Notes: a model not told the origin generated them from the sequence alone. DNA of 49,498 nucleotides from Bradyrhizobium sp. SRL28 (GCF_018596315.1 NZ_JAHEAG010000041.1:1-49498), one strand, 5' to 3'; shown: positions 40,027 to 48,630, counted from the first letter of the stretch. Program-made: numbers and translations.

Positions 40027-40261
40027 TCGCCGCCCCGCCGAATTCACATTTCGGCGGCGGCTTTCAGCCGTAAAATTGCGCTGCGTAGCAATATTAGGGA
40101 TCTTCGGTGATGGCGAACGCCATTTCGTCGATTACCGAGCGCCAACCAGCGCCTTGCAGCGCGGCCCGATGAGCACCTGGTCCAAGCACACTCGAAGGTG
40201 CGAGGTCCCCCGCTTCTTTCCTCCCAGGTACGACAAGAACCTTAAGAGAACTCCGTCAACT

Positions 40262-40304
40262 CGTCGCACGGCGTGCGACGTGCCATCACAAAAAGCGTCG
40301 CACG
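40262..40304. repeat. Inverted and direct repeats of CGTCGCACG
   Basis: CGTCGCACG-G-CGTGCGACG (40262-40280) is a near-perfect palindrome with a one-base centre. A third copy in direct orientation follows at 40296-40304. The repeats lie between the integrase and the tRNA-Lys target, where arm-type binding sites of integrases are usually found. Confidence 0.5.
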
Positions 40305-40364
40305 AGACCCGTTCTGTTCTCGGCGATCTTTCCTCTAACTTATTGAGGAATAATGCTTTAGGCT

Positions 40365-40440
<76 letters not shown>

Positions 40441-40615
40441 GGAACTTGGTCCGGAAAGCCCTCGCAAGAGGGCGTCGTTTAGCAAAGCGACTCGGGGATG
40501 TCCAGCAAGCCGAAGCGAGTTTTCCCGGGCTTTGGCTGGCAGCCGAAATGGCGAAAAGCCGCTGGATTTCAGCGGCTTCTGCCGGTGTTCGGGCCGGGCC
40601 CGGAGATCAGGCGCG

Positions 40616-41203
40616 TCAGAGCCGCTCGGGGCCGCCCCGGTTCGGCCCGTCATCCCGGTCATTCCGGTTGCGGTCGTAGCCGCGATGGCGGTCAAAATCG
40701 CGGTCGCCGCCCATTCCGTGCTCGTGGTGCCGCCAGCCTCCCCGGCCGCCGAACCCGCGGTCCATTCGGGTCAGGACGGCAAGCCGCCGCTTCTGGCCGT
40801 CATCGAGCGTCTTGTACAGCGGGTCGGCCGCCTCGGCGATCTTCTTCATGGCCGCCGCGGTGGCCGCCATATTCTCGGCCCGGTCGCGCAGGCGCGTCAC
40901 CGGATCGTCCGGCTTCTGCTGGCTGGAATCGTCCTTCGGCGGGTTCATCCGCGCGTTCGCGCGATCGATTCTGAGCTTGGCGAATTCCCGCACCGCGGCC
41001 TCGACCGGCGGCCACAGCTTTTCCTGGTCCGCCGTCAATTTGAGGCCGGCATGCACGGCCGCAATCCGCGCGTCGGCATAGGCCGCCCGGTCCTCCGGGC
41101 TCATCCGCGAATGGCCGTAGCCCCAATGACGGTGCTGGGCATAGACGGCGGTCGAACCGGCGATGGCAAGAACCGCGACCGCGGCGATGGCGAACTTCCT
41201 CAT
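40616..41203 (-). CDS. Spy/CpxP-like (LTXXQ) periplasmic protein
   Basis: 195 residues. Signal peptide MRKFAIAAVAVLAIAGSTAV (cleavage near YAQ), then helices with LKLTADQEKLW (the LTxxQ signature), a second region LKTLDDGQKRR, and an arginine/glycine/aspartate-rich tail. Spy/CpxP proteins are periplasmic chaperones and stress sensors. AGGAGGTTCGC gives ATG 41203. The tail is longer and more charged than usual. Confidence 0.8.
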   Translation of the reverse strand: MRKFAIAAVAVLAIAGSTAVYAQHRHWGYGHSRMSPEDRAAYADARIAAVHAGLKLTADQEKLWPPVEAAVREFAKLRIDRANARMNPPKDDSSQQKPDDPVTRLRDRAENMAATAAAMKKIAEAADPLYKTLDDGQKRRLAVLTRMDRGFGGRGGWRHHEHGMGGDRDFDRHRGYDRNRNDRDDGPNRGGPERL

Positions 41204-41324
41204 GCGAACCTCCTGTGAAAGGTTGCCAAAAGATGGGCCCGTGTGCAGGCGCAATCAACTTACAGATTGGCAAGAGCGGCCTGGCTTACGAAGATGTAAT
41301 GTCGGGCCGTTCAGCAATCCTTCA

Positions 41325-42650
41325 TCAGAGCATGCCGAGCGTACGCGGCAGCCACAGCGACAATTCCGGGATGTAGGTCACGAGGCCGAGGAAAACCAAC
41401 AGCGTGATCAGCCACGGCAGCACCGCGATCGACAACTCGGTGATGCCCATCTTGGCAATGCCGGAGGCGACATAGAGGTTGAGTCCGACAGGCGGATGGC
41501 ACATGCCGATTTCCATGTTGACCACGACGATGATGCCGAAATGCACCGGATGGATGCCGAGCTTGACCGCGATCGGATAGAGGATCGGCGCCATGATCAG
41601 GACGATCGAGGACGGCTCCATCACGTTGCCGGCGAGCAGCAGCAGCAGGTTCACCACCAGCAGGAAGGTGATCCAGTTGATGCCGCTGTCGGTAATCCAG
41701 TTGGACATCGCCTGCGGGATCTGCTCGCTCGTCATCAGGAACGAGAACAGCACCGCGTTGGTGACGATGTAGAGGATCATCGCGCTCATGTTCGCCGATT
41801 GCAGCAGAACCTTGGGCACGTCCTTCCACTGCAGGTCCTTGTAGATGAACATCTCGATCAGGAAGGCGTACACCGCGCTCATGGCGGCGGCTTCGGTCGG
41901 CGTGAACCAGCCGAGATAGATGCCGCCCAGCACCACGACGATCAGCGAGATGCCCCAGATCGATTCCCGGAAGGCGCGCCAGGCTTCGCCCCACGTCGCC
42001 TTCGGAATCTTCGGATAGTTGTTCTTCCAGGCGCGGTACCAGGTGGTCCCCGACAGCATGATCGCCAGGATCACGCCCGGCACCATTCCGGCCATGAATA
42101 ATTGCCCGACCGACGCGGAACTGACCCGCTCGCCGGCCGGTCCGAAATACACCGCGCCGCTGGTCGACACCGCATAGATCACCATGATGATCGAAGGCGG
42201 AATCAGATTGCCGAGCGCGCCGCCGGTGACGATGACGCCGGCGGCAAAGCGCCTGGGATAGCCGACCGACAGCATCGCCGGCAGCATGATCGAGCCGATT
42301 GCGACGACCGTCGCCGGCGACGATCCCGACACCGCCGAGAACAGCGCCGCCGCCATGGTGGCGGCGATGCCCAATCCGCCGGCCCAATGGCCGATCATCG
42401 TTCGCGCGAATTCGATCATGCGCCGCGCGACGCCGCCATGGGTGAGGAAATTACCGGCCAGGATGAAGAACGGGATCGCCATGATCTCGAACTTCTCGAT
42501 ACCGGTGAAGAGCTTCAGCGCCACGGACTCGATCGGCACCGTGGTCATGAAGAACAGGAATGACAGCACGGTCAGGCCGAGCGAAATCGAGATCGGCATT
42601 CCCGTCAGCATCAGCAGGATCAGCAGCCCGAAGATAATGGCGGCGCTCAT
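41325..42650 (-). CDS. dctM: TRAP transporter large permease
   Basis: 441 residues with about 12 hydrophobic segments, beginning IIFGLLILLMLTGMPISISL. It carries typical DctM/SiaM stretches GSSPATVVAIGSIMLPAM, LGNLIPPSIIMVIYAV and MCHPPVGLNLYVASGIA. It is the sodium-coupled transport subunit of the tripartite TRAP system. ATGA overlap with dctQ (42647). Substrate is set by DctP, unknown here. Inner membrane. Confidence 0.95.
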   Translation of the reverse strand: MSAAIIFGLLILLMLTGMPISISLGLTVLSFLFFMTTVPIESVALKLFTGIEKFEIMAIPFFILAGNFLTHGGVARRMIEFARTMIGHWAGGLGIAATMAAALFSAVSGSSPATVVAIGSIMLPAMLSVGYPRRFAAGVIVTGGALGNLIPPSIIMVIYAVSTSGAVYFGPAGERVSSASVGQLFMAGMVPGVILAIMLSGTTWYRAWKNNYPKIPKATWGEAWRAFRESIWGISLIVVVLGGIYLGWFTPTEAAAMSAVYAFLIEMFIYKDLQWKDVPKVLLQSANMSAMILYIVTNAVLFSFLMTSEQIPQAMSNWITDSGINWITFLLVVNLLLLLAGNVMEPSSIVLIMAPILYPIAVKLGIHPVHFGIIVVVNMEIGMCHPPVGLNLYVASGIAKMGITELSIAVLPWLITLLVFLGLVTYIPELSLWLPRTLGML

Positions 42651-43222
42651 CGGGTGATCCCCCCAACGCCGGCGCCGGGCGCGTCGATTTCGACACCCTC
42701 GACCTGGGTTTCGTCATGATGGGGTAGATGGCCGGTGAGCCAGAAATTACGGGCCACCTGCAGGAAGCGGAAACACATCAGATAGGAGCCGAGCGGAACG
42801 CAGAGATAGATGATCCAGCTCGGCAGTTCGAGATCCGGCGTCACCTGGTCGGTGTGCATCAGCCCGTAGACGAATTTTGCGCCCATGGAGCCGACCACCG
42901 CCGTGAACAGCGCGCCGCACAACAGGCCGAACAGGACGGTGGCCTTACGCCAGGGTGGATTGAGCTTGTTCACCACCACGTCGACGCCGACATGGATGCC
43001 GGTGCGCACGCCATAGGCCGCGCCGAACTTCGCCATCCACACGAACATGATGATGCATAGTTCCTGCGCCCAGGACAGATTGATCGGAAACAGCAGCGGA
43101 TAGAGGAACGGAATGCCGACCAGATAGCGGTGGGCCACCGCGACAAAAATGATCACGGTGGCCGCTGCAATCAGAAAAGTAATCAGCAATTCCTCAAGCC
43201 GATCGAGGATGCGAAGAAACAT
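42647..43222 (-). CDS. dctQ: TRAP transporter small permease
   Basis: About 191 residues with four hydrophobic segments, starting MFLRILDRLEELLITFLIAA. The tail after GHLPHHDETQ is cytosolic and hydrophilic. DctQ bridges receptor and large permease. The ATG at 43222 follows GGGGGAG; two upstream in-frame ATGs (43234, 43243) are possible. Stop overlaps the dctM start. The dctP gene lies 240 bases upstream across a palindromic repeat. Confidence 0.9.
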   Translation of the reverse strand: MFLRILDRLEELLITFLIAAATVIIFVAVAHRYLVGIPFLYPLLFPINLSWAQELCIIMFVWMAKFGAAYGVRTGIHVGVDVVVNKLNPPWRKATVLFGLLCGALFTAVVGSMGAKFVYGLMHTDQVTPDLELPSWIIYLCVPLGSYLMCFRFLQVARNFWLTGHLPHHDETQVEGVEIDAPGAGVGGITR

Positions 43223-43308
43223 GAACTCCCCCATGCCGATCATTCCAATCCCGGACGAACTGGATGACCTTGCGCGCCCTTGTCCACGGCCATAGAAGCC
43301 GCAGTCCC

Positions 43309-43415
43309 TAGAGCATTATCGGTTCTGATTGAATCAGAACCGAAGCTCTAGATTCTTGTTTTGACGCGTTTCCTTTACGCGAACCGGTATCCACTTCGCT
43401 CGAAAACGCTATAGA
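43309..43415. repeat. Rhizobiales palindromic element between dctP and dctQ
   Basis: TAGAGC...CGGTTCTGATT-G-AATCAGAACCG...GCTCTA form nested inverted repeats (43309-43350), followed by the conserved gattcttgttttgacgcg and gaaccggtatccacttcg blocks. This matches a repeat I know to be widespread in Bradyrhizobium genomes. Located inside the transporter operon, it may affect dctQM expression. Confidence 0.75.
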
Positions 43416-43423
43416 CATAAAGC

Positions 43424-43449
43424 GGCTTCCGAGCCGAAGCCCGGAAGCC
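43424..43449 (-). terminator. Hairpin downstream of dctP
   Basis: GGCTTCC / GGAAGCC stem with a loop of about 12 bases, followed on the minus strand by a short T-run. It could terminate or attenuate transcription after dctP. Confidence 0.4.
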
Positions 43450-43461
43450 CTTGACGTCGCC

Positions 43462-44463
43462 TCAGTTGGTCGCGCCCCTGGTCTCCTTCAGGAACTCGTC
43501 GATCAGCGGCTGACCGACGCGGCCCGCGACATCCTTGTAGACCGGCTCCATCGCCTTGCGCATGGCGGCATCCTGCTCGGGCGTCAGGGTCACGATTTCG
43601 GCCTTGCCCGACTTCTTGATCTCCTCAAGCGCGTCGTCGTTTTCCTTCTGCGACTGGCCGTTGCCGTAGGCGGTGGCTTCCTTCATGGCCTTGTCCAACT
43701 GGCCGCGAATATCTTCCGGCAGGCCGTCCCAGAACTTCTTGTTCACCACCACGACATAGCCGATGTAACCGTGATTGGTGACCGTGAAGTACTTCTGCAC
43801 CTCGTTCATCTTCTGGGTGTAGATGTTCGACCAGGAATTCTCCTGCCCGTCGACGACGCCGGTCTGCAGCGCCTGATAGACTTCGGAGAACGCCATCACC
43901 TGCGGGATCACGCCCAGTGCCCGCATCTGCGCTTCCAGCACTTTTGAGGACTGGATGCGGAATTTAAGCCCCTTGTAGTCGGCGGGCGTCAGCAGCTTCT
44001 TGTTGGCGCTCATCACCTTGAAGCCGTTATCCCAGTAGGCGAGACCGGTCATTCCCTTCGAATCGAGCAGCTTCAAAAGCCTGGCGCCGAGCGGTCCGTC
44101 GGTGACTTTGCGCAGCGTCTTCAGGTCGGGGAGGATGTACGGGAGATCGAACACCTCGAATTCCTTGACGCCGATCGGGCCGAACTTGGCGTTCGAGGGT
44201 GCCAGCATCTGCACCGCGCCGAGTTGCAGCGCTTCCAGCTCTTCCTTGTCCTTGTAGAGCTGCGAGTTCGGGTAGACTTCGACCTTGACCTTGCCGGCGG
44301 TGTACTTCTCGGCGAGTTCCTTGAACTTCTCCGAGGCCAGCCCCTTCGGCGTGTTCGGCGCCACGACGTGGCTGAACTTGATGACGATCGGTGACTGCGC
44401 CGCGGCGGGTCCGACCAGAGCCAATGCTGCGATCGATGCTGCAGCCAAAATCAGTTTGCGCAT
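43462..44463 (-). CDS. dctP: TRAP transporter periplasmic substrate-binding protein
   Basis: 333 residues. Signal peptide MRKLILAAASIAALALVGPA (cleavage near AAAQ), then KFSHVVAPNTPKGLASEKFK, NAKFGPIGVKEFEVFDLPYI, the arginine of LKFRIQSSKVLEAQM that binds substrate carboxylate in this family, and VVDGQENSWSNIYTQKMNEV. It captures an organic acid for DctQM. GGGAGGAATC precedes ATG 44463. With dctQ and dctM this is a complete TRAP system. Confidence 0.93.
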   Translation of the reverse strand: MRKLILAAASIAALALVGPAAAQSPIVIKFSHVVAPNTPKGLASEKFKELAEKYTAGKVKVEVYPNSQLYKDKEELEALQLGAVQMLAPSNAKFGPIGVKEFEVFDLPYILPDLKTLRKVTDGPLGARLLKLLDSKGMTGLAYWDNGFKVMSANKKLLTPADYKGLKFRIQSSKVLEAQMRALGVIPQVMAFSEVYQALQTGVVDGQENSWSNIYTQKMNEVQKYFTVTNHGYIGYVVVVNKKFWDGLPEDIRGQLDKAMKEATAYGNGQSQKENDDALEEIKKSGKAEIVTLTPEQDAAMRKAMEPVYKDVAGRVGQPLIDEFLKETRGATN

Positions 44464-44712
44464 GATTCCTCCCGGGTATTTTTTCGAAGCATTCCGTGGC
44501 TCCGAAGCTTGTATGCCAGTTGCACCAATACAGAGAAGCGGATCGAATTGCCATTGCCCGTTAGCAGGGGCCATGCCGATGGCTTTGCTGCATCGCAAAA
44601 TGACCGCTCGGGTTTTCCGGCCTGTTTCGTGGGCAATCCCGTTCGCCTCGCTGTTGGTGGCCTCGCCCTTCGAGACGGGTACGGGGCAAAATCTCTCCGC
44701 GTCACGCAGTCC

Positions 44713-44794
44713 CGTAGGATGGGTGGAGCGCAGCGATACCCATCAATGCTGGTGCCTGTAGCGATGGGTATCGCTGCGCTCCACCCATCCTACG
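44713..44794. repeat. Perfect 32-bp inverted repeat with 18-base spacer
   Basis: The left arm (44713-44744) and right arm (44763-44794) are exact reverse complements over 32 bases, including gtaggatgggtggagcgc. The motif is known to me as a bacterial dispersed element whose false translation gives GWVERSDTH-type peptides. It could form a cruciform or long RNA hairpin. Confidence 0.85.
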
Positions 44795-45330
44795 AAAAAC
44801 GGTTTCGCGTTCTCGCGACGCTGATCGCCCGAGGTTTGCATCTTCGTTTGCCCTCTCGAAATAGAGGGCGCAGGGAAGACCGGGTGCGCGCCGCACCCGC
44901 GGTCTCGCGTGCAAGTGCACACAAAGAGCACGCACACGAGCATACAGGTTCGGCGGGAGCATCCCGGCCTTCCCTGCGCAATGGCTTTACGGCTTACTTC
45001 GTGCTCTCCCCGGTGAACGGCTTTCTTGCCACCGTCGTCGGCGGGACACTTCCCGCCAACTTAGCGCCAGCACCGCGGCGCCAGAACCACACGACTTCGC
45101 CGTACGCGTCAGGCGCGTACGTCTATCGCGCCATTTGCGTCCATCGCATCTCACCGCACGTTCGTGACGATCGCGAGCGTCCCTCATCTGCCGTAAGACG
45201 GGCGGAGTTATGCCGGTGATTTGCCCTGCGGGTTAAGCGGAATATTTTTGTGCGAGGGGCTGGACGCAAATCACGTTGATACGTCAGGCAAATTCGGTCT
45301 CAACGCGCAGAGTCTTAGAACTAGCCGCGC
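44795..45330. repeat. Large non-coding repeat block
   Basis: Includes cttcgtttgccctctcgaaa, ggcttacttcgtgctctccc and gatttgccctgcgggttaag, which I associate with repeats flanking the preceding palindrome in Bradyrhizobium and Rhodopseudomonas. No coding is supported. With the 32-bp inverted repeat it forms a 600-base unit between dctP and the reductase gene. Confidence 0.5.
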
Positions 45331-45457
45331 GCCCCAACCAATCGTCATTCCCCGATGCGCCATGTTCAGACGTTACGCACGCAGCAATGCATCGACCAGT
45401 AATGGCGGGGTGGTCGGGTTACTGATAGGGTCGCGAAGCTCTCTGAGGAACCGCTAG

Positions 45458-46393
45458 ATGCGGATTTTAGTGGTCGGAGCCGGCGCACTGGGCGGATATT
45501 TCGGCGGATGCCTCATTCGCGCCGGACGCGACGTCACGTTCCTGGTGCGCCCACGCCGAGCCGAACAACTCGCCCGTCAAGGCCTCCAGATCCTCAGTCC
45601 TCATGGCGACTTCACCGTTCCTGCGGCCACCGTTCTGGTTGGTGACATACGCGAGCCATTCGACCTCATTCTGGTTGGCGTGAAGTCCTATTCACTCGAT
45701 GAAGCCATGGATCACTTCGCCGCGGCCGTTGGTCCAACCACCGTGATCGTGCCGGTACTCAACGGCATGGGGCATCTCGACCGGCTAAGCGCGCGCTTCG
45801 GCGCCGAGCACGTATTGGGCGGAATGGCAAATATCAGCGCCGGTGTGGATGCCGAAGGTCGTGTTGTCCAATTTTTTCCTAACCATGATCTCGTATTCGG
45901 TGAAGTCTCGGGCAGCTTCAGCGACAGGACGCGCGCGCTGGAGGCTTGTTTCGACGGTGCGGGCTTCAATGGACGAGCCAGCGATGCGGTCATGCAGGAC
46001 ATGTGGGAGAAGTTCGTGCAACTGGGTCTCGTCGCCGGGATCTCTTGTTTAATGCGCGCCAGTTTCGGCGACATCCTCGCCGCACCAGGCGGACGAGAGG
46101 CGATGTTTCAAATTTTCGGCGAGTGCTGCGCGATCGCTACCGCTTCGGGCTTCAAACCGAGGCCCGCCTTTATCGAGTTCGACACGACCCTGATCACCAC
46201 AGTTGGATCCCCGCTGAAGTCGTCGATGCTGCGAGACATCGAGCGGGGCTCAACCACCGAGGGGGACCATATCCTGGGTGACATGGTAGCCCGCGCCCAT
46301 GCCCTGAGTATCCCGGCGCCAGTCCTCAATCTAGCACGCACACATGTCGCAGCTTATGAAATAGGCCGCTCGCGCACCATCGCGAAGTCATGA
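45458..46393 (+). CDS. 2-dehydropantoate 2-reductase family protein
   Basis: 311 residues. N-terminal Rossmann MRILVVGAGALGGYFGGCLI (GxGxxG), NAD(P)-binding loop FLVRPRRAEQL, and the C-terminal helical domain with DAVMQDMWEKFVQLGLVAGI (the conserved lysine) and LKSSMLRDIERGSTTEGDHI. Ketopantoate reductase (PanE) makes pantoate for CoA; this group includes close relatives with other 2-keto substrates. GAGGAACC precedes the ATG. Isolated gene. Confidence 0.85.
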   Translation: MRILVVGAGALGGYFGGCLIRAGRDVTFLVRPRRAEQLARQGLQILSPHGDFTVPAATVLVGDIREPFDLILVGVKSYSLDEAMDHFAAAVGPTTVIVPVLNGMGHLDRLSARFGAEHVLGGMANISAGVDAEGRVVQFFPNHDLVFGEVSGSFSDRTRALEACFDGAGFNGRASDAVMQDMWEKFVQLGLVAGISCLMRASFGDILAAPGGREAMFQIFGECCAIATASGFKPRPAFIEFDTTLITTVGSPLKSSMLRDIERGSTTEGDHILGDMVARAHALSIPAPVLNLARTHVAAYEIGRSRTIAKS

Positions 46394-46420
46394 CGGGTGA
46401 ACGAACGGTGGAGCCGATGT

Positions 46421-46525
46421 CCGAGTTGGGCCATTCGCGTCGCTTTGACCGCGTGCAGCTCACTTCCGGTCTACCCCCACAAGCGGACATAATCGCGGAC
46501 CGTCGGCATGTCTCAAAAGTGCCGG
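46421..46525 (+). repeat. Dispersed non-coding repeat, copy 2
   Basis: Shares the ordered blocks cattcgcgtcgcttt, ttccggtctaccccc, gcggacat and ggcatgtctcaaaagtgcc with 5400-5545. Located directly behind the reductase gene. No coding. Confidence 0.6.
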
Positions 46526-46540
46526 AAGCTGACGGAAAGA

Positions 46541-46562
46541 GGCCGCCAACTGAGGCCGGCCT
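46541..46562 (-). terminator. Hairpin of the GGCCGCC-TCAGTT type, inverted
   Basis: Reads ggccgccaactgaggccggcc on the plus strand, which is the reverse orientation of the hairpins at 8158 and 32527 with a bulge. It lies nine bases behind the stop of the minus-strand pseudogene at 46571. Confidence 0.4.
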
Positions 46563-46570
46563 TACTTCTG

Positions 46571-46731
46571 TTAGGCTGGTTCTGGTGGTTGAAGCCCGGG
46601 AGAGGAAAGCCATTCGCTGATATGGGCCGCGGTATCAAGTTGCCTGATCTTTCTAATCAGTGCGTCCTTCTCAGGTTTTAGCTGAGCAACTTGGGCTTCC
46701 AGCTTGGCTTTCTCGGCTCAAGGGGTTTCAT
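46571..46731 (-). pseudogene. Frameshifted small helical protein ending SEWLSSPGLQPP
   Basis: From ATG 46731 the frame reads MKPLEP; one base later the next frame gives EKAKLEAQVAQLKPEKDALI and RQLDTAAHISEWLSSPGLQP to a stop. The end matches the intact 66-residue gene at 10287 (ASHVNDWLTSRGLRPP). A one-base deletion near 46715 would account for it. Confidence 0.6.
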
Positions 46732-46746
46732 TACGAGCACAAAGAG

Positions 46747-46772
46747 AAACGGCCCGCCGAAGCGGGCCGTTT
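46747..46772 (-). terminator. Rho-independent terminator
   Basis: AAACGGCCCGC / GCGGGCCGTTT, an 11-bp stem with a 4-base loop, ten bases behind the stop of the stress-protein gene. The A and T ends make it usable in both directions. Confidence 0.8.
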
Positions 46773-46781
46773 CGATGTTCC

Positions 46782-47402
46782 TTAGCGAAGTGCCCCGCCG
46801 TAAAGCTGGCGCTCCTTGCGGACCTCTTCCGCGCCATAGGGTTTGCTGGCCGGATCGAACGATTTCCACCCAGCCTTTTGCCAGGCGGCACTGCGGTCAC
46901 GCAGGTTGATGGCAGACTCGTTCAATACTGAGTCGAGGCGAGACCGATCCGTGTCGGCCACTCGTGCCGACACCAGCGTACCTCCGCGACGGACGCCCTC
47001 GGCGTAGGAGTGAGCATCCTCTGCCGAAACGCCAGCCTCCGTGAGTGCTCCGACAATACCGCCGGTAGCGGCTCCTGCTGCCGCGCCAACCGCCGTCGCA
47101 GCCAGCCAACCAGCCGCGACAACGGGTCCGAGACCGGGGATCGCCAGCAAGCCGAGCCCGGCAAGAAGGCCGGCGGTGCCACCTACGCCCGCGCCAATGC
47201 CGGCGCCTTTGCCGGCACCTTCGGCGCGATCGTCGACGCCATCGCGATCGCGATCAACCTTCTTGTCGGTGTTGAACCAGCTGTCTGAATTATTGGCGAC
47301 TAAGCTGATGTCCGCGTGCGGCACGCCAGCGGATTCGAGGCGCCGAACAGCCTGCTGAGCGTCGTTGTGGTTGTCGTAAAGACGAGAAATTGTAACGGTC
47401 AT
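46782..47402 (-). CDS. General stress protein-like (YflT-type) with glycine-zipper membrane region
   Basis: 206 residues. N-terminal YflT-like domain (SRLYDNHNDAQQAVRRLESA GVPHADISLVANN), an acidic linker, a glycine-rich hydrophobic region about 60-120 (GIGAGVGGTAGLLAGLGLLA) and a charged C-terminal domain with SAWQKAGWKSFDP. Glycine-zipper stretches insert in or across membranes. AAGGAAGG gives the start. It lies 12 bases downstream of the PepSY-like gene and forms an operon with it. Confidence 0.78.
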   Translation of the reverse strand: MTVTISRLYDNHNDAQQAVRRLESAGVPHADISLVANNSDSWFNTDKKVDRDRDGVDDRAEGAGKGAGIGAGVGGTAGLLAGLGLLAIPGLGPVVAAGWLAATAVGAAAGAATGGIVGALTEAGVSAEDAHSYAEGVRRGGTLVSARVADTDRSRLDSVLNESAINLRDRSAAWQKAGWKSFDPASKPYGAEEVRKERQLYGGALR

Positions 47403-47414
47403 GCTAAACCTTCC

Positions 47415-47732
47415 TTACTTGGCAGTATTGACGTTGCCTTGAAAATCGACGGTTACCGCAGTGGCGGACCCGCTCTTGCTGGCCTTGCCGCGCCAGACAC
47501 CATTGTCGTCCTTTTTCAATTCGGTGACGTTGGTGTAGCCGGCATCCTCGATCTTCGACTTGGCTTGTCCTTCAGTGAAACTGTTGCGACCCGCGACAGG
47601 AGCGTTGGAATTGTTTTGACCGGGGCTGTTGACCGCGTTGTTGTTCGGTCCCGACTGCGAGGGCGGATTTTGCGCCGACGCCGTGGTAGCCACCAATAAT
47701 CCAATACAAATGAAGAGAAGTGATCGTTTCAT
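47415..47732 (-). CDS. Small secreted protein (PepSY-like)
   Basis: 105 residues. Signal peptide MKRSLLFICIGLLVATTASA, an Asn/Pro/Gln-rich linker, then FTEGQAKSKIEDAGYTNVTE and LKKDDNGVWRGKASKSGSAT, a short alpha/beta domain like PepSY. GGAGATAAACT precedes the ATG. A GGAAC-N16-GATT promoter-like motif is upstream. Operon with the YflT-type gene. Confidence 0.72.
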   Translation of the reverse strand: MKRSLLFICIGLLVATTASAQNPPSQSGPNNNAVNSPGQNNSNAPVAGRNSFTEGQAKSKIEDAGYTNVTELKKDDNGVWRGKASKSGSATAVTVDFQGNVNTAK

Positions 47733-47763
47733 AGTTTATCTCCAGAGCTTCAGGAGCGAGCGT

Positions 47764-47788
47764 AATCTCCCGTTGCAGCTTTAGTTCC
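47764..47788 (-). promoter_or_regulatory. Candidate EcfG-type promoter
   Basis: GGAAC, 16 bases, GATT, about 32 bases upstream of the PepSY-like gene. It shares CGGGAGATT with the motif before the YciE/F-like gene on the other strand. EcfG consensus is GGAAC-N16/17-CGTT. Confidence 0.35.
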
Positions 47789-48065
47789 TAAACCGCTGTG
47801 GCGAGCGGATTGCTCATCGCCGAATAATTCGCCCGCCCGTGGACTCGTTGACCGCGGTTCGGGAGACCGCGAATGCTATTCGACGCTCTCAACGAAGTGT
47901 TGTGTCCTGCGTCGATCGCGGAGGGGCGCCCCTGGTTCAGGGCACGGTAATGAGGCAAACGGCTTGTGCCCGGCCGCTGCATTCCTACGCGATTAGTAGA
48001 ATCCCAACACGTTCCGACGACGGGCGTCGGTGTCACGATGCCTTGTGTCAACTGGAGCTTGAATA

Positions 48066-48090
48066 GGAACTTAACCAGACGCGGGAGATT
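48066..48090 (+). promoter_or_regulatory. Candidate EcfG-type promoter
   Basis: GGAAC, 16 bases, GATT, about 30 bases upstream of the YciE/F-like gene, with the same CGGGAGATT end as the divergent motif at 47764. Confidence 0.35.
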
Positions 48091-48120
48091 GCCCCATGCA
48101 ATCCCCTCACCGCGGAGACT

Positions 48121-48630
48121 ATGATGGCAAAGATGAAGAAGCTCGAAGACCTGTTTCACGACACGCTCAAGGACGTTTATTTCGCCGAAAAGAAGATTCT
48201 CGCGAGCCTGCCGAAAATGGCGAAAGCCGCGCAGCATGCCGGACTCAAAGCTGCTTTCGAGAAACACCTCGGCGAGACCGAAGGCCAGATCGACCGTTTA
48301 GAGCAGGTGTTTGCCGAAATTGACAAGAAACCTCAAAGCAAGACGTGTGACGCCATCGTGGGCATCGCCAAGGAAGGCCAGGAGATTATGGACGAGTACA
48401 AGGGCATGCCCGCCCACGACGCGGGGCTGCTCGCCGCAGCGCAGGCCGTTGAACACTACGAAATGACCCGTTACGGCACGCTTCGCACCTGGGCCGAAGA
48501 ACTCGGTTACAACAAGTCGGTAAAGTTGCTCCAACAGACCCTTGACGAGGAACGTGCGACCGACGCCGCTCTGACCAAACTTGCGAAGTCCGTCATTAAT
48601 CTGGACGCTGAAAAAGACCAAGCAGCATAA
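48121..48630 (+). CDS. YciE/YciF-like ferroxidase family protein (DUF892)
   Basis: 169 residues. KLEDLFHDTLKDVYFAEKKI, AAFEKHLGETEGQIDRLEQV, AAQAVEHYEMTRYGTLRTWA and TLDEERATDAALTKLA carry the paired E/H residues (EKHLGE, EHYE, DEER) of the ferritin-like di-iron fold. YciE/F-type proteins are induced in osmotic and general stress. GGAG precedes tandem ATGs at 48121 and 48124. It stands alone, divergent from the PepSY/YflT operon. Confidence 0.85.
   Translation: MMAKMKKLEDLFHDTLKDVYFAEKKILASLPKMAKAAQHAGLKAAFEKHLGETEGQIDRLEQVFAEIDKKPQSKTCDAIVGIAKEGQEIMDEYKGMPAHDAGLLAAAQAVEHYEMTRYGTLRTWAEELGYNKSVKLLQQTLDEERATDAALTKLAKSVINLDAEKDQAA

Larger units (their letters stand above)
47733..48120. other. 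Intergenic region between divergent stress genes
   Basis: About 390 bases with no coding support. Each end holds a similar GGAAC-N16-GATT motif pointing outward, listed separately. The minus-strand open frame over much of the region and into the plus-strand gene is antisense and not a gene. Confidence 0.5.

Noticed and set aside
41311..42387. Second minus-strand frame of 358 codons inside dctM, and the plus-strand frames over it
   Set aside because: Arginine- and histidine-rich out-of-frame readings of a transporter gene with an unmistakable product.
44713..44794. Possible CRISPR or tRNA-like structure
   Set aside because: It is one perfect inverted repeat, not a repeat-spacer array, and lacks cloverleaf features. 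No CRISPR array was seen anywhere in the window.
44451..45219. Several frames with GWVERSDTH-like or Arg/Pro-rich peptides
   Set aside because: They fall in the dispersed palindromic repeat block, a known source of spurious proteins.
47788..48267. Minus-strand frame of 159 codons across the YciE/F-like gene start
   Set aside because: Antisense to a well-supported di-iron protein and spans the promoter region; no SD.
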